This document shows positions 8,920 to 18,191 of a DNA stretch of 64,000 nt, piece after piece. This DNA is from Wolbachia endosymbiont of Spodoptera picta (GTDB lineage Bacteria > Pseudomonadota > Alphaproteobacteria > Rickettsiales > Anaplasmataceae). Under the pieces are notes generated by a model. The model was not told the origin of the DNA. It did no database searches and saw only the letters and a list, made by a program, of their open reading frames with translations. The position numbers and the translations under genes were made by a program. The stretch spans positions 1-64,000 of the forward strand of contig NZ_CP067976.1 in assembly GCF_018141665.1 (NCBI RefSeq), in the 5' to 3' direction. Position 1 is the stretch's first letter. Every line of letters starts with the position of its first letter.

Positions 8920-10579
8920 TAACTGATAAGTAATCTGTTAAAGGTAAAACAGCAAAAATTTTGAATCCTTTTACTTGTTTGAGTATTTTTTCCCAATCGT
9001 TTAATGTTCTTAGTTTACCTCCTGTTTCAACCATGACATTAATATCTACAGAGCCTCCAGTTGGAGAGCGGTAATCTAAAATAGTTTCTATCAATAAAAT
9101 ACGAGATATTCCTTTGACCAATTTTAAATAAGACAATACTTTATCATCATCATAGTGCTGTAGAAAGCGGCAAAAGACACCTAATTCATAATTTGTAACT
9201 GATAGTTCTTCCTGAGTTATAAGTTTGACTTTTAAATTTTCTACTAACTGTCTTGGTACTTTATGTTCGTTATATAGGCCTATAGAACCTTTATTGTGTA
9301 TATCAGAATAAGCAAGAAATAAAGAGTGTACACCAAATAGCAATATATTCTTAGCATCATCTATATTAATTCTAGAATTAAACTCTTTAGTATCAAACCT
9401 AGAATATCCTAGCAATGCTTGGTAAAACGCTATTTTCTTATTTTCTGATGCTTCTCTTTCCTTAAAAGATTCAAATGAAGAGATTGACTTCTGTTTTAGT
9501 ATATCGGCAATATTTAACCAATTCTTTTCAGCGGCAACTCTTGCCCACATCGTTGCTGCTTTTGGCAAAAATGGTATTCCCTTAAAACACTTACCTTTTG
9601 ATGATAGTTGCCATAAGTCCTTGTCCTTATCGTAATCAATAAACCCTATTTCCCACAACGCCCTTAACAGCCTTTCTAGATTTGGTACGATAATGTTTAA
9701 CTTTTTAGATAAAACTGGCGTAGTTGCAGGTAAAATATTTAACAAATCAAGTTCAATAGCAACGCTTGTTAGGTAAGTTTTCCAAAAGGCTGAAAGTTCT
9801 GCAGAAATCCTATGCACTTGAGATTCTTTACCTAAATCAAAAATACTAAACTTTACATTTCCGGTAATATCGATTTGTCCTAACACACCTTCAAAAGTTT
9901 CAACTTTTGCCATCCCATTATAAAATGCTTCTACCATTTTAAATCTCTGCTGGTAAACAGGATCACCATTAATATCTATATGAAACCAACCATGTTGATC
10001 TTCTGCAATAGAATACCCTTTATGAAAAACATTAAGTTTTTTATACCATTTATTATGTACTAACTTTCCATAATGATTAATATGTGTAGCTTTACTATCC
10101 TTATAGACTACAGCGATACCATCCTTAAAATCTCCAACATAATCATATTCCTCCTGATAAATTCTGTTGCCATTTAAATTAATATGAAAACATTTATCAT
10201 GTCTTCTAACTACACAAGCATCTTCCTGATAATTTCCAATCCATTGATAAGACTGTTTGTATACTCTACATCCAGATGGATCAATATGGTAACACCCTGT
10301 ATCATCTTCTACGGCTGCTCTATTAAAGTAGAATCCAAAAGTTTTCAGAAATCTATTATGATAAACTGCTTCTCCTCTTACATTGATATGATAAGCACCT
10401 GTCTGATCATAAACCGGTGCAAGACCGGGCTCATGAAATTTACCAACCTTTATAAACCTATTTTCATATAAAGGATTTCCTAGCAACTCGTGAAAGCTCT
10501 CACACGGTGAAATTTTAATAGATTTAAAATTATCTTTGATTAATTGATCAAAGGTTTTCTCATGTTGCATGTTTTGCAT
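8903..10579 (-). CDS. WG-repeat protein fused to an O-methyltransferase-like domain
   Basis: This 558-residue protein has two halves. Residues about 35-245 hold six or so imperfect repeats of 36-38 residues, each containing a pattern like Y-H-I-N/D-x-x-G-x-x-V/I-Y followed by F/Y-x-x-x-G-x-F, as in WG (beta-propeller-like) repeats. Residues about 260-558 look like a winged-helix dimerisation domain followed by a class I O-methyltransferase fold: the C-terminal block MVETGGKLRTLNDWEKIL matches the usual O-methyltransferase end. The expected glycine-rich SAM motif is poor (around NILLFGVHSLF), so catalytic activity is uncertain. It overlaps the neighbours on both sides (17 and 40 bases). Confidence 0.7.
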   Translation of the reverse strand: MQNMQHEKTFDQLIKDNFKSIKISPCESFHELLGNPLYENRFIKVGKFHEPGLAPVYDQTGAYHINVRGEAVYHNRFLKTFGFYFNRAAVEDDTGCYHIDPSGCRVYKQSYQWIGNYQEDACVVRRHDKCFHINLNGNRIYQEEYDYVGDFKDGIAVVYKDSKATHINHYGKLVHNKWYKKLNVFHKGYSIAEDQHGWFHIDINGDPVYQQRFKMVEAFYNGMAKVETFEGVLGQIDITGNVKFSIFDLGKESQVHRISAELSAFWKTYLTSVAIELDLLNILPATTPVLSKKLNIIVPNLERLLRALWEIGFIDYDKDKDLWQLSSKGKCFKGIPFLPKAATMWARVAAEKNWLNIADILKQKSISSFESFKEREASENKKIAFYQALLGYSRFDTKEFNSRINIDDAKNILLFGVHSLFLAYSDIHNKGSIGLYNEHKVPRQLVENLKVKLITQEELSVTNYELGVFCRFLQHYDDDKVLSYLKLVKGISRILLIETILDYRSPTGGSVDINVMVETGGKLRTLNDWEKILKQVKGFKIFAVLPLTDYLSVIDVRC

Positions 10580-11485
10580 AATTTGTAATTTAAATAATTC
10601 TTTTGTAAGTTTAGGTACTCACTACTCTGCCATATTTCCTCGAGTTTAACCTCATTAACATTACCAAAATTTCCTAATGTCTTACGGAGTTCATCTGGAG
10701 CACAGCAAGGACTAAACTTTCCTTCATTGTTTATCCATGCTTCTTTACCTAAAAATGGGCATTGACCACCTGGAGCCAAATCCTTAATACCTTCTTGAGA
10801 AAGGATTGTAAAATTTTCTAATTTTATCTTTTTACCATTTGGCAATAGCATATTATCTCTAAGCTCATATAACCTTCTTACCTCTGTATTCCATCTACTA
10901 ATTGCTAATTCATCTCTTCTCATAGATAGATCCTTAATTTCCTCAAAATGTGCCCAAAGATGATGTCCTTTAACTCTATCTATGCCATTTTTTATGGCCA
11001 TCTTAACTATGTCATAGAGTTCATGTAAATTACTTTCCAAAAATGTTAATTGTAAAGTAACGGTACACCTTTCACCTGTATCGCTAAAGTATTTATCTCT
11101 AACTTCAAGGAAAGTTTTTAAATTTTCTGTCACTACTTCCCATTTTGAACCTTTCATGATTTTTTCATGAGTTTCTTTAGTTGCCCCATTCCAGGAAATC
11201 TTAACATCAGATAAAATTGGTACCAATAGTTCAGCCCATTTTCTAGCTCCTTTAATAGGAAAAGAACCATTGGTTGTGAGGTTAAGCTTAAGGCCGAACT
11301 CATGGCACAAATTGATTATTTCATCAAAGCTTTTATACATTAAAGGCTCACCCATAGTAGAAGGAATGATTTCCCTTAAAGGTGTGCCAGCTGCTTCCTT
11401 AATTACTTTTCTGATAGTTTCTATCGACAGTATCTTAGGTTTTATTCCTTTAGCTTTCTTTTCTTCTTTAACTTTGCTGTATGTG
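10540..11485 (-). pseudogene. Radical SAM/SPASM-like protein, 5' truncated
   Basis: The C-terminal part has the SPASM-type cysteine pattern: CPFLGKEAWIN, the pair in SPCCAP, GNV followed by an EIW segment, and CKTCN at the end. The middle contains a radical SAM-like core (GEPLMYKSFDEI, LTTNGS). The essential CxxxCxxC iron-sulphur motif normally near the N-terminus is absent. The open frame continues upstream to 11574, but that stretch is antisense to a phage decoration-protein gene, so real homology stops near 11480. The gene has therefore lost its 5' end at the cluster/phage junction and is probably non-functional as a radical SAM enzyme. It was presumably the first gene of the leftward operon. 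Confidence 0.75.
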
Positions 11486-11489
11486 ATTA

Positions 11490-11710
11490 GGATAATAAAT
11501 CCAACTGCCACAGATGGCACACAAACAGCAATAGGTGCAATAGTAAGTGATGTAAATGCGACAGAAAATGCCAAAGCAGTAATTATTACTCGTAGTGCAA
11601 TGCTAGCTGATTATGCAGTTGTATGGCCAGCAAATATCACTAAAGAGCAGAAAAATGCAGCAATAAAGCCACTTGAAGCACGAGGGATCATTGTCCGCAA
11701 GGGAGTTTAA
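11490..11710 (+). pseudogene. Phage head decoration protein (lambda gpD-like), 3' fragment
   Basis: From about 11490 the + frame encodes NPTATDGTQTAIGA and then a conserved-looking run ending PLEARGIIVRKGV, which I recognise as the C-terminal part of the WO head decoration protein (lambda D family, which stabilises the capsid). The frame upstream of 11490 is antisense to the radical SAM gene and is not part of this family. The start codon and N-terminal part are therefore missing. The gene lies 24 bases before the major capsid gene, the normal order of a lambda/P2-type head module. Confidence 0.72.
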
Positions 11711-11734
11711 CTAAAATTAATAAGGAGAAAAAGA

Positions 11735-12739
11735 ATGCAAAATCCATTTACAAATACAGCATTTAGCATGACGGCACTAACAAATGCGATGAATATATTG
11801 CCGATAAATTATGGACGTGTTGGAAATTTAAATTTATTTCCAAGTAGATCAGTAAGATTTAGACATATTACGATAGAAGAACACAACGGAGTGTTAAGTT
11901 TACTACCAACGCAGTTACCCGGAGCACCAGCAACAGTAGGAAAAAGAGGGAAAAGAAAAGTAAGAACATTTACGATTCCACATATTCCTCATGATGATGT
12001 AGTGTTACCAGAAGAAGTACAGGGAATAAGAGCATTTGGATCAGAGAGTGAACTGAAAGCGCTGGCAGACGTAGTAACTGACCATTTACAGCTAATGAGA
12101 AACAAACATGCAATAACATTAGAGCATTTGCGAATGGGAGCGCTGAAGGGAATAATTTTAGATGCTGATGGGTCAGAATTATTAAATCTGTACAACAAAT
12201 TTGAAATAACACCAAAAGTAGTAAATTTTGCCCTTGGAACAGCAACAACTGATGTAAAACGTAAGTGTCTGGAAGTACTCCGGCATATAGAAGATAACCT
12301 AAGTGGTGAATATATGACTGGAATTCATGCCTTGGTAAGCCCTGAGTTTTTTGATGCATTAACTTCTCATGCTAAAGTAAAAGAAGCATATGAAAGATGG
12401 CAAGAAGGAGCAGCACTTCGAAATGATATGAGGTCAGGATTTACGTTCTGTGGCATAACATTTGAGGAATATAGAGGGCAAGCAACTGACCCTGAAGGAA
12501 CCGTAAGAAGATTTATTGAGAAAGATACAGGTCACTGTTTTCCACTAGGAACAGCAAGCACATTTACAACATATTTTGCACCAGCAGATTTTAATGAAAC
12601 GGTAAACACACTAGGACAACCGCTTTATGCAAAACAAGAGCCAAGAAGATTTGATAGAGGGACCGATTTACATACGCAGTCAAATCCATTGCCAATGTGC
12701 CATAGACCTGGCGTATTAGTAAAAGTCGCTATAGCATAA
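11735..12739 (+). CDS. Phage major capsid protein E family
   Basis: A 334-residue protein of the lambda gpE-like major capsid family. It has the normal length for WO, starts at an ATG preceded by an AAGGAG ribosome binding site (11721-11726), and shows the family's N-terminal NPFTNTAFSM and the C-terminal motif with PLPMCHRPGVLVK. It follows the decoration protein fragment by 24 bases. It builds the icosahedral shell. No truncation is seen, so this gene could still be expressed from a promoter in neighbouring DNA although the upstream head genes are absent from the window. Confidence 0.88.
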   Translation: MQNPFTNTAFSMTALTNAMNILPINYGRVGNLNLFPSRSVRFRHITIEEHNGVLSLLPTQLPGAPATVGKRGKRKVRTFTIPHIPHDDVVLPEEVQGIRAFGSESELKALADVVTDHLQLMRNKHAITLEHLRMGALKGIILDADGSELLNLYNKFEITPKVVNFALGTATTDVKRKCLEVLRHIEDNLSGEYMTGIHALVSPEFFDALTSHAKVKEAYERWQEGAALRNDMRSGFTFCGITFEEYRGQATDPEGTVRRFIEKDTGHCFPLGTASTFTTYFAPADFNETVNTLGQPLYAKQEPRRFDRGTDLHTQSNPLPMCHRPGVLVKVAIA

Positions 12740-12835
12740 CATACTGGTAGAGTAACTACAAGGTGGTGAGGCACAGAACGACTCTACCGATATGCGCTTT
12801 CTTAGCATGTAAAGGTTAGTATATCAAAAAGAAAT

Positions 12836-13096
12836 ATGCAAGAGAATATTAAGCGATTATTAGAAGATTGTTTTGCCCATTTAGGAGAAGTGGCTTTGTA
12901 TAAATCAAAGGATAAGTCATACATGGTACAAGTATTAAAGCGACAGCCAGATAAATTATACGAGATTGGTGAAGGACAATTTGTAGGAGAAACTTTAGTG
13001 TTGGAAGTAAGTGCGTTTGATGTACTGCAGCCAATTGTAGATACCGTCTTGCAAGTCAACAAAAAAATTACAAAAATTGTTCAAGCTGTATCATAA
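12836..13096 (+). CDS. Probable phage head-tail joining/attachment protein, perhaps 3' shortened
   Basis: Encodes 86 residues: an N-terminal helix (MQENIKRLLEDCF) and a beta-rich remainder with GEGQFVGETLVLEV. Position directly after the major capsid gene and the short beta-rich nature fit the lambda gpFII-like head-tail joining proteins. These are usually around 105-120 residues, and the coding end here is followed within about 50 bases by a large hairpin and an IS110 element, so the C-terminus may have been replaced. The gap from the capsid gene (97 bases) shows no other gene. The function is inferred mostly from position. Confidence 0.5.
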   Translation: MQENIKRLLEDCFAHLGEVALYKSKDKSYMVQVLKRQPDKLYEIGEGQFVGETLVLEVSAFDVLQPIVDTVLQVNKKITKIVQAVS

Positions 13097-13147
13097 AATT
13101 AAAAAATACTTCCAATTCACATTTTGTGTAACGGTACACAGATTATA

Positions 13148-13226
13148 GTTAGTGAATATGTTGATAAGTAAATTTCCGCTTTTTTGTACGTATAAAATTA
13201 ATTTACTTATCAACATATTCACTAAC
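13148..13226. repeat. Perfect 27-bp inverted repeat (large hairpin)
   Basis: The arms 13148-13174 and 13200-13226 are exact reverse complements separated by 25 bases. The arms are AT-rich and not followed by a clear U-run. It lies between a truncated-looking phage gene and the IS110 element. It could be paired ends of a vanished insertion sequence, a MITE-like palindrome or a bidirectional terminator. Confidence 0.7.
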
Positions 13227-13281
13227 CAGTTACAAAATTTGTGTAAGATACTATTTTACATAATTGGAGCGTTTTTTGCTT

Positions 13282-14316
13282 TTAAAGCACTAAACTTTCA
13301 GCCAAACTCCTAGCTCTGTAGTTTTTGATATGATCTGGATCAAAAGCCTTCTTTGACCTTAAAACACCAAAAACAATATGGAGTAACTTACGCATTGCAG
13401 CTCCCACAATGGCCATGTTATGCTTGCCTTTCTCTTTTAACCTTTTGCAAAAAGTCATAATAGTAGGATTATGATTCTTAGCTACTATGGCAGGAAAGTA
13501 CATTGCCTTACATAATGTTCGTGAACCGGATTTACTTAATCTGGGCTTGGCATGTACAGACGTACCTGACGTTATATTTCGTGGTATAGCTCCAGCATAT
13601 GCTGCCAATTGCCTGGCATCCTTGAAAGCTTTTATGTTAGGAACTTCAGCCAAAATAGCTACTGCTGATTCTTCTCCTATTCCTGGAATGGTCAATAGAA
13701 GTTGAAAATTTTCCAACAATTCTTTGTGTTTATTTAATAGTTCACGTAAGGAGTTTTTTATTCTTTCTATTTTTTGTTTTATGTTCATTGCAAGGTCTTC
13801 CCAAGCATTTGCAACTTCTTTAGGCAGTCTCTCTTTTTTTTCTAAGTGGTTATTTACTAATGTCAATTCATCTTTTAACGCAGCCGAGCAACGATAAAGA
13901 TGCTTTAATTTCTTTAACTCAGGAGAAGGTGGTGCCCAACGAATAGGTTCCTGTCTTTGGCAATAATCGGCAATTATCTCTGCATCAGTCTGATCATTCT
14001 TTTGTCGTATAAGCTTACTTTTTGCATAAAATCTTATACAAGCTGGATTAACAACACTCACAAAATGTCCAGTATTGTGTAGAAATTCAGCTAAGGCTTC
14101 ACTATAACAACCAGTAGCTTCCATGCAGGCTTTTACTTGTTCTACATTATGCTTTTGTAGAAAGCTCAGTAAACCTTGAAACCCATGATCATTATTCTTG
14201 AAACTCCTTTTCCTGGTTTCACGTTTTCCTTTGTTGCTTATGAATGAAAGAGAAACATCAAAGCGATCTTTTGATATGTCTATACCCAAAAAGTTGTTGA
14301 TCATATATAACTCCAT
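13282..14316 (-). mobile_element. IS110-family transposase
   Basis: A 344-residue DEDD recombinase. The N-terminal domain has GIDISKDRFDVSL and a later Asp pair in KNDQTDAEI; the C-terminal domain has LLTIPGIGEESAVAILAE and the AAYAGAIPRN segment, all hallmarks of IS110 transposases, which act with an element-encoded bridge RNA. The preferred start is the second Met (MINNFLGIDIS). The frame is intact. The element lies between the phage head fragment and the toxin-like gene and appears to have removed the start of the latter. Confidence 0.88.
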
Positions 14317-14484
14317 ACGTTACTATTAAAATGAAAAGTAAGGCTAACCTTGTGGATACAGAATTATAACCATTTAGGTCTTTCTACGATACCGTTCAGC
14401 CTATACTTTTGAGAAGGGAACTCTTGTCTACCACACAGATTTTATATCTAAGGAGATATTCAAAGTTCTTCCCTTCTCCACCTA
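14317..14484 (-). other. Non-coding upstream end of the IS110 element; candidate bridge-RNA region
   Basis: About 165 bases upstream of the transposase contain no gene. A structured segment is visible: 14411-14422 and 14464-14478 pair as a stem (GAGAAGGGAA against TTCCCTTCTC, with a 2-base bulge) enclosing about 40 bases. IS110 elements are known to transcribe their bridge RNA from a non-coding end, so this is the natural place to look. The exact element boundary cannot be fixed by eye because IS110 elements lack terminal inverted repeats. Confidence 0.4.
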
Positions 14485-17400
14485 ATGCTTAAGCTTAAAA
14501 CATCAGATGCTTTTGACAAGATACAAGGAGATAGCATTTACCTGGGAGTTGACGCTGCAGAGATTGGGATTGAAGTTGCTGAAGGTTTTGAAGTATTAGA
14601 AGGAGTTTCATCTATTACTGGACCTATTGGAGCAGGAGTTGGCACTGCAGTATTTATTTACACTGATATTTATATGGCAGTAAAGAGAGTTGATAAAATT
14701 GATGAAATTATTCACTTAACTAGAGGAGAAAAATTTATTGAAGGATTGCGTGCATTTATAGGTATGCGACCTGAACAATATGTAGAAAAGTTAATGGAAG
14801 AAAAACAACTTTATAACCAATTAGTTAAGCAAGGATTTGAGTATTTAAAGGAGTATAGTGATATTCAAAGCTATGTATTCCCTACTGGTAAATCAGTTGT
14901 GAATTCTTGTCGTAAAGTGCTGCACACAACATCACTTGGGATTAGACATTATTATACTGAAGAATGCACAACTAAATTTGAGATAGATTTAGACAGTACA
15001 GTACTGCTTGACAGAAAAAGAAATGATATAAAATGGAGCAGAGCAAGGCCGAATAATCCAAGTGGTGGAAAATTGTTTTGTTTACCAAAAGGAGATGATG
15101 AGCCTGCTCCAAGTTATGGCTCATATTTATGTAAAAATGCAATTGGTTTATCTAATAACAAGATAGAAGGATATACTCTGATTAATTTAGGAGAAGGTGA
15201 AGATTATGCAAAAGGATTTAAGGATAGTTCGAACATATTTGTAGTGAATGATGGGTCTAAAGAATATTATGGAGGAAATAAGAATGATATCTTTGTTTTG
15301 CAGGGAGATCTGATAGAAGGGTCTTTGTACGGAGAGGATGGAATTGATACCTTAGATCTGACTGAATTTGCTCAAGAAGCTGTAAGTGTGAATGTGTATT
15401 TAAATACAAATATTGGCACTATTATGTACAACAGATATGGTTATTCTGGATTTCAAATTAATTCAGTAGAAAGAGTGCTTGGTAGAAAAGCTAAGGCAGA
15501 TCATATATTTAGTGCATGTGAAACTAAATTCTTGGATGGTAATGGTGGTAAGGAAGATCAACTTGATTATTTGGAAATAAAAGATAATAACTGTGTCTAT
15601 GATATACAAGTAATAGTTAGAAATTACACTGAAGTAAATAATCTAGCACTCAAAGGTAACTTTAACTATATTGTACCATTTCAAAAAGGTAGTGCATCTG
15701 TTAAATTACTTGCTAATTTCGAAAATAACCATAGGTTTATATTTGACTACTTGCTTGCTGATATTCAGAATATTGATATTAAAGATCATAATAGTATAAA
15801 GTTCGATTTTTCCTCAAAAGTTGCAAATAGTAACTTTAGTATATCTATCTCATATAACATAATGAACAATATAATCTATCAATTAAAAGACAGTGCTGAA
15901 ATAAAAGTAGGTAAGGAAAGAAACTTGTATGCAATACAGAATACTAATAAAACTATTGATGAAATTATAGAAAGTTACCCAGCTATAGCAAATAAACTCA
16001 ATATGACTATCGCTGTTCAAGATGGTGATGAATCTATACTTGTTGGCTATGGGAAGTGTGAGGTAATTTACAATAATCCAATCTATAACAGTCACTTAAT
16101 TGGAAATGGTGGTAAAAACATATACGTAATTACTATAGCCTCAGGTGAGCAAAGATATGAACATAATATTTTTTCTATGCCACAAATAAACATCTACAAT
16201 CCTGATCAAGCAAGTTCTATAGATACGTTAGATTTACGTAACGTGATAAAAATAATACAAGATGATTTGAAAATACATATTAATCTGCCAAGAATTTTTC
16301 AAGATGGGAATGATTTGCTAGTTAAGTTAGAAACAGAAGTAAAGCAAAGCTTTTTATTAGAAGTGCTGACAATAAGATTAAGAAACGGTTTGGACTGGTA
16401 TGGAAAGCTTTGTATTATCTCAGATAGTGCGCCTATGAAAATAAGTTCTGAATTAGAATTAAAGCCACTACCTTTGATCTTTGAAAAGGATAAAGAAATT
16501 ATTGTGGTAACGGGTCAAGATGTGGAGAAAGATGCTGAGCTTATCACGCCTAGAAAAGGAGGAAACAATACGTTTGTTCGTAGTAATGGTCATGATCTAA
16601 TAATAACTAATGCTTTTGATTCGACTATTACTAAAGATGATTTTTGCAGTATTACACTTAGTAAATTCTATAAAACACCTAAGATGAAAACGTTATCAAT
16701 AAAATTTACTGATAAAGAGATAGTGTTAAAAGATTATGAGAAAGAAATAAGTACAGCAAGAGACGTTAATGTTGTGAAAAAAGAATATAAGGATCAAGTG
16801 TACGATGATGTGTTTACAGAAGTCATGTTATCTGATCAACCTCATAGACATAGGCAGCACATTAGAAACCGTAGAAGTGAGTACACAATGAGTAGTGGTA
16901 CAAGACTACCATCTTCATGGATAAATGATTTATTTGGTTGGGTAAAAAGCTCTGTGAGTGGGTTATTAGATTCGAGAGCTGCTCTGCCTGAAACTTCAGC
17001 AAATTATTCTAATACATCTGGTACTAGCCAATTTAGTAGTGAAGTTTGTATCAGTAACAATTTTGGTTTAGGATTCTTCTTATTACAAAGTTTCCTAGAT
17101 AAAAAATATCCTCTTCCTAAGTTTTGTTCTGCTACTCATGAAGAAGTGCTGGCTGATACACTTAATATAATGGAAGAATTTAAAAAGACACTTAAAAAAA
17201 CAGCTAAACAATCTGGTGTATCAGTGAAAGGTTTTGACTTTTTTAAAGTGTATTCAGATATAGCAGGTCATGTAAGGAACGAAAGATATTCTAAAATACC
17301 AAGTACATTATATTCAGCCGCAGAAGAAGCCTATCCGGAAAATGAGAAGTTTTTGAGTATTTTAAAAGGCAATATTGAAAAGATGTTTGATAAGCAGCAG

Positions 17401-17520
17401 ATAGTTAATGGTGGATATCAACCTAATGACATTGCTGATAATAAACCTAGAAGCTATTTTAATAACACAACAGTGGACAAACAGCTACAAACCCCAGTTA
17501 TGGATTATCCGAGTCAATAA
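14485..17520 (+). CDS. Large toxin-like protein with pore-forming-type N-terminal region and RTX-like repeats, N-terminally truncated
   Basis: The 1011-residue frame opens right at the IS110 border, without a good ribosome binding site. The first 100 residues, with a Gly/Ala-rich hydrophobic stretch (SITGPIGAGVGTAVFIYTD), resemble the TcdA/TcdB-type pore-forming region in WO toxins. Residues about 255-290 carry RTX-like Gly/Asp-rich units (YYGGNKNDIFVLQGD, GEDGIDTLDL), as in calcium-binding secreted toxins. The middle is beta-rich and unrecognised. Near residue 813 is an unusual LFGWVKSSVSGLL motif, followed by a helical C-terminal domain. The original start was probably cut off by IS110. The likely role is a host-directed effector; this is inferred from family resemblance and setting. 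Confidence 0.6.
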   Translation: MLKLKTSDAFDKIQGDSIYLGVDAAEIGIEVAEGFEVLEGVSSITGPIGAGVGTAVFIYTDIYMAVKRVDKIDEIIHLTRGEKFIEGLRAFIGMRPEQYVEKLMEEKQLYNQLVKQGFEYLKEYSDIQSYVFPTGKSVVNSCRKVLHTTSLGIRHYYTEECTTKFEIDLDSTVLLDRKRNDIKWSRARPNNPSGGKLFCLPKGDDEPAPSYGSYLCKNAIGLSNNKIEGYTLINLGEGEDYAKGFKDSSNIFVVNDGSKEYYGGNKNDIFVLQGDLIEGSLYGEDGIDTLDLTEFAQEAVSVNVYLNTNIGTIMYNRYGYSGFQINSVERVLGRKAKADHIFSACETKFLDGNGGKEDQLDYLEIKDNNCVYDIQVIVRNYTEVNNLALKGNFNYIVPFQKGSASVKLLANFENNHRFIFDYLLADIQNIDIKDHNSIKFDFSSKVANSNFSISISYNIMNNIIYQLKDSAEIKVGKERNLYAIQNTNKTIDEIIESYPAIANKLNMTIAVQDGDESILVGYGKCEVIYNNPIYNSHLIGNGGKNIYVITIASGEQRYEHNIFSMPQINIYNPDQASSIDTLDLRNVIKIIQDDLKIHINLPRIFQDGNDLLVKLETEVKQSFLLEVLTIRLRNGLDWYGKLCIISDSAPMKISSELELKPLPLIFEKDKEIIVVTGQDVEKDAELITPRKGGNNTFVRSNGHDLIITNAFDSTITKDDFCSITLSKFYKTPKMKTLSIKFTDKEIVLKDYEKEISTARDVNVVKKEYKDQVYDDVFTEVMLSDQPHRHRQHIRNRRSEYTMSSGTRLPSSWINDLFGWVKSSVSGLLDSRAALPETSANYSNTSGTSQFSSEVCISNNFGLGFFLLQSFLDKKYPLPKFCSATHEEVLADTLNIMEEFKKTLKKTAKQSGVSVKGFDFFKVYSDIAGHVRNERYSKIPSTLYSAAEEAYPENEKFLSILKGNIEKMFDKQQIVNGGYQPNDIADNKPRSYFNNTTVDKQLQTPVMDYPSQ

Positions 17521-18000
17521 AGCTTAGAAATAGAGGGCTTTTTCGACTGCATGGAATACGAAACTAATGTTGAAAAAATATGTACCAAAAAATTTATGGG
17601 GGATCTGTGCCGAAGCTCAAATTTATTTTTCAAACAACCAAAAACTGTCTCAATAATCAACCTTTTTCTCAATAGAATCTTCTCTTTTAAAGAAATTAGT
17701 GCGTTTTTCATGCCTTTTTTCACTTTAGTGACGAGTTTTAGACCTCTATCGAAGAGTTTCTCAAAGAGGTACTTCTTCTTTATCTCCGAACAAAAGTCCT
17801 GTCAATTTTTTTAGTCAAATTTGGTGCAGGTTTTCTGTCGTCAACGCTGCCTTTAGTTAGCGTAATAACTTGAACTTCGCCTATTTCATTGATTACCAGA
17901 TGCAATTTAAAACCGAACATAGGTAGTCTTTCCTATATTTGCCAACTCTTTGAAAACTTTATTTTTTGCGATCCTTTTTGCGTGGCAAACAGCGGGGAGG
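17514..18000 (-). mobile_element. IS982-family transposase remnant
   Basis: The minus strand encodes the C-terminal part of an IS982 DDE transposase: KRLIIETVFGCLKNKFEL and the HRSPINFLVH segment at 17514-17723. In another frame farther upstream lies FGFKLHLVINEIGEVQ (about 17870-17935). A small deletion near 17800, where the LLFGDKGY-like motif should be, breaks the frame. The N-terminal part is missing. The relic begins at the stop codon of the toxin-like gene. Confidence 0.75.
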
Positions 18001-18158
18001 ATATCAACACACGAAGGCACCTCCCCTTCCTTTTTAATAAAAAATATCTATATACCTATTATAATATACGTAAATGTATATTATGCAAAATATAAGCAAG
18101 GTTATGCGCTGCTTAAACTTCTCTAATTAGTGACACTCAACTATAAGAGTAGCTTGCA

Positions 18159-18191
18159 TAGTAAAGAAGATACTTAGTATCTTCTTTACTA
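18159..18191 (-). terminator. Hairpin terminator for the small cysteine-motif gene
   Basis: Arms 18159-18173 and 18177-18191 form a perfect 15-bp stem with a TTA loop. It begins at the stop codon of the leftward gene ending at 18189, so it would end that transcript. Confidence 0.6.

Noticed and set aside
11270..11489. N-terminal half of the + frame that ends with the decoration protein
   Set aside because: It is antisense to clear radical SAM coding sequence and shows no phage-like composition; only the part after about 11490 matches the decoration family.
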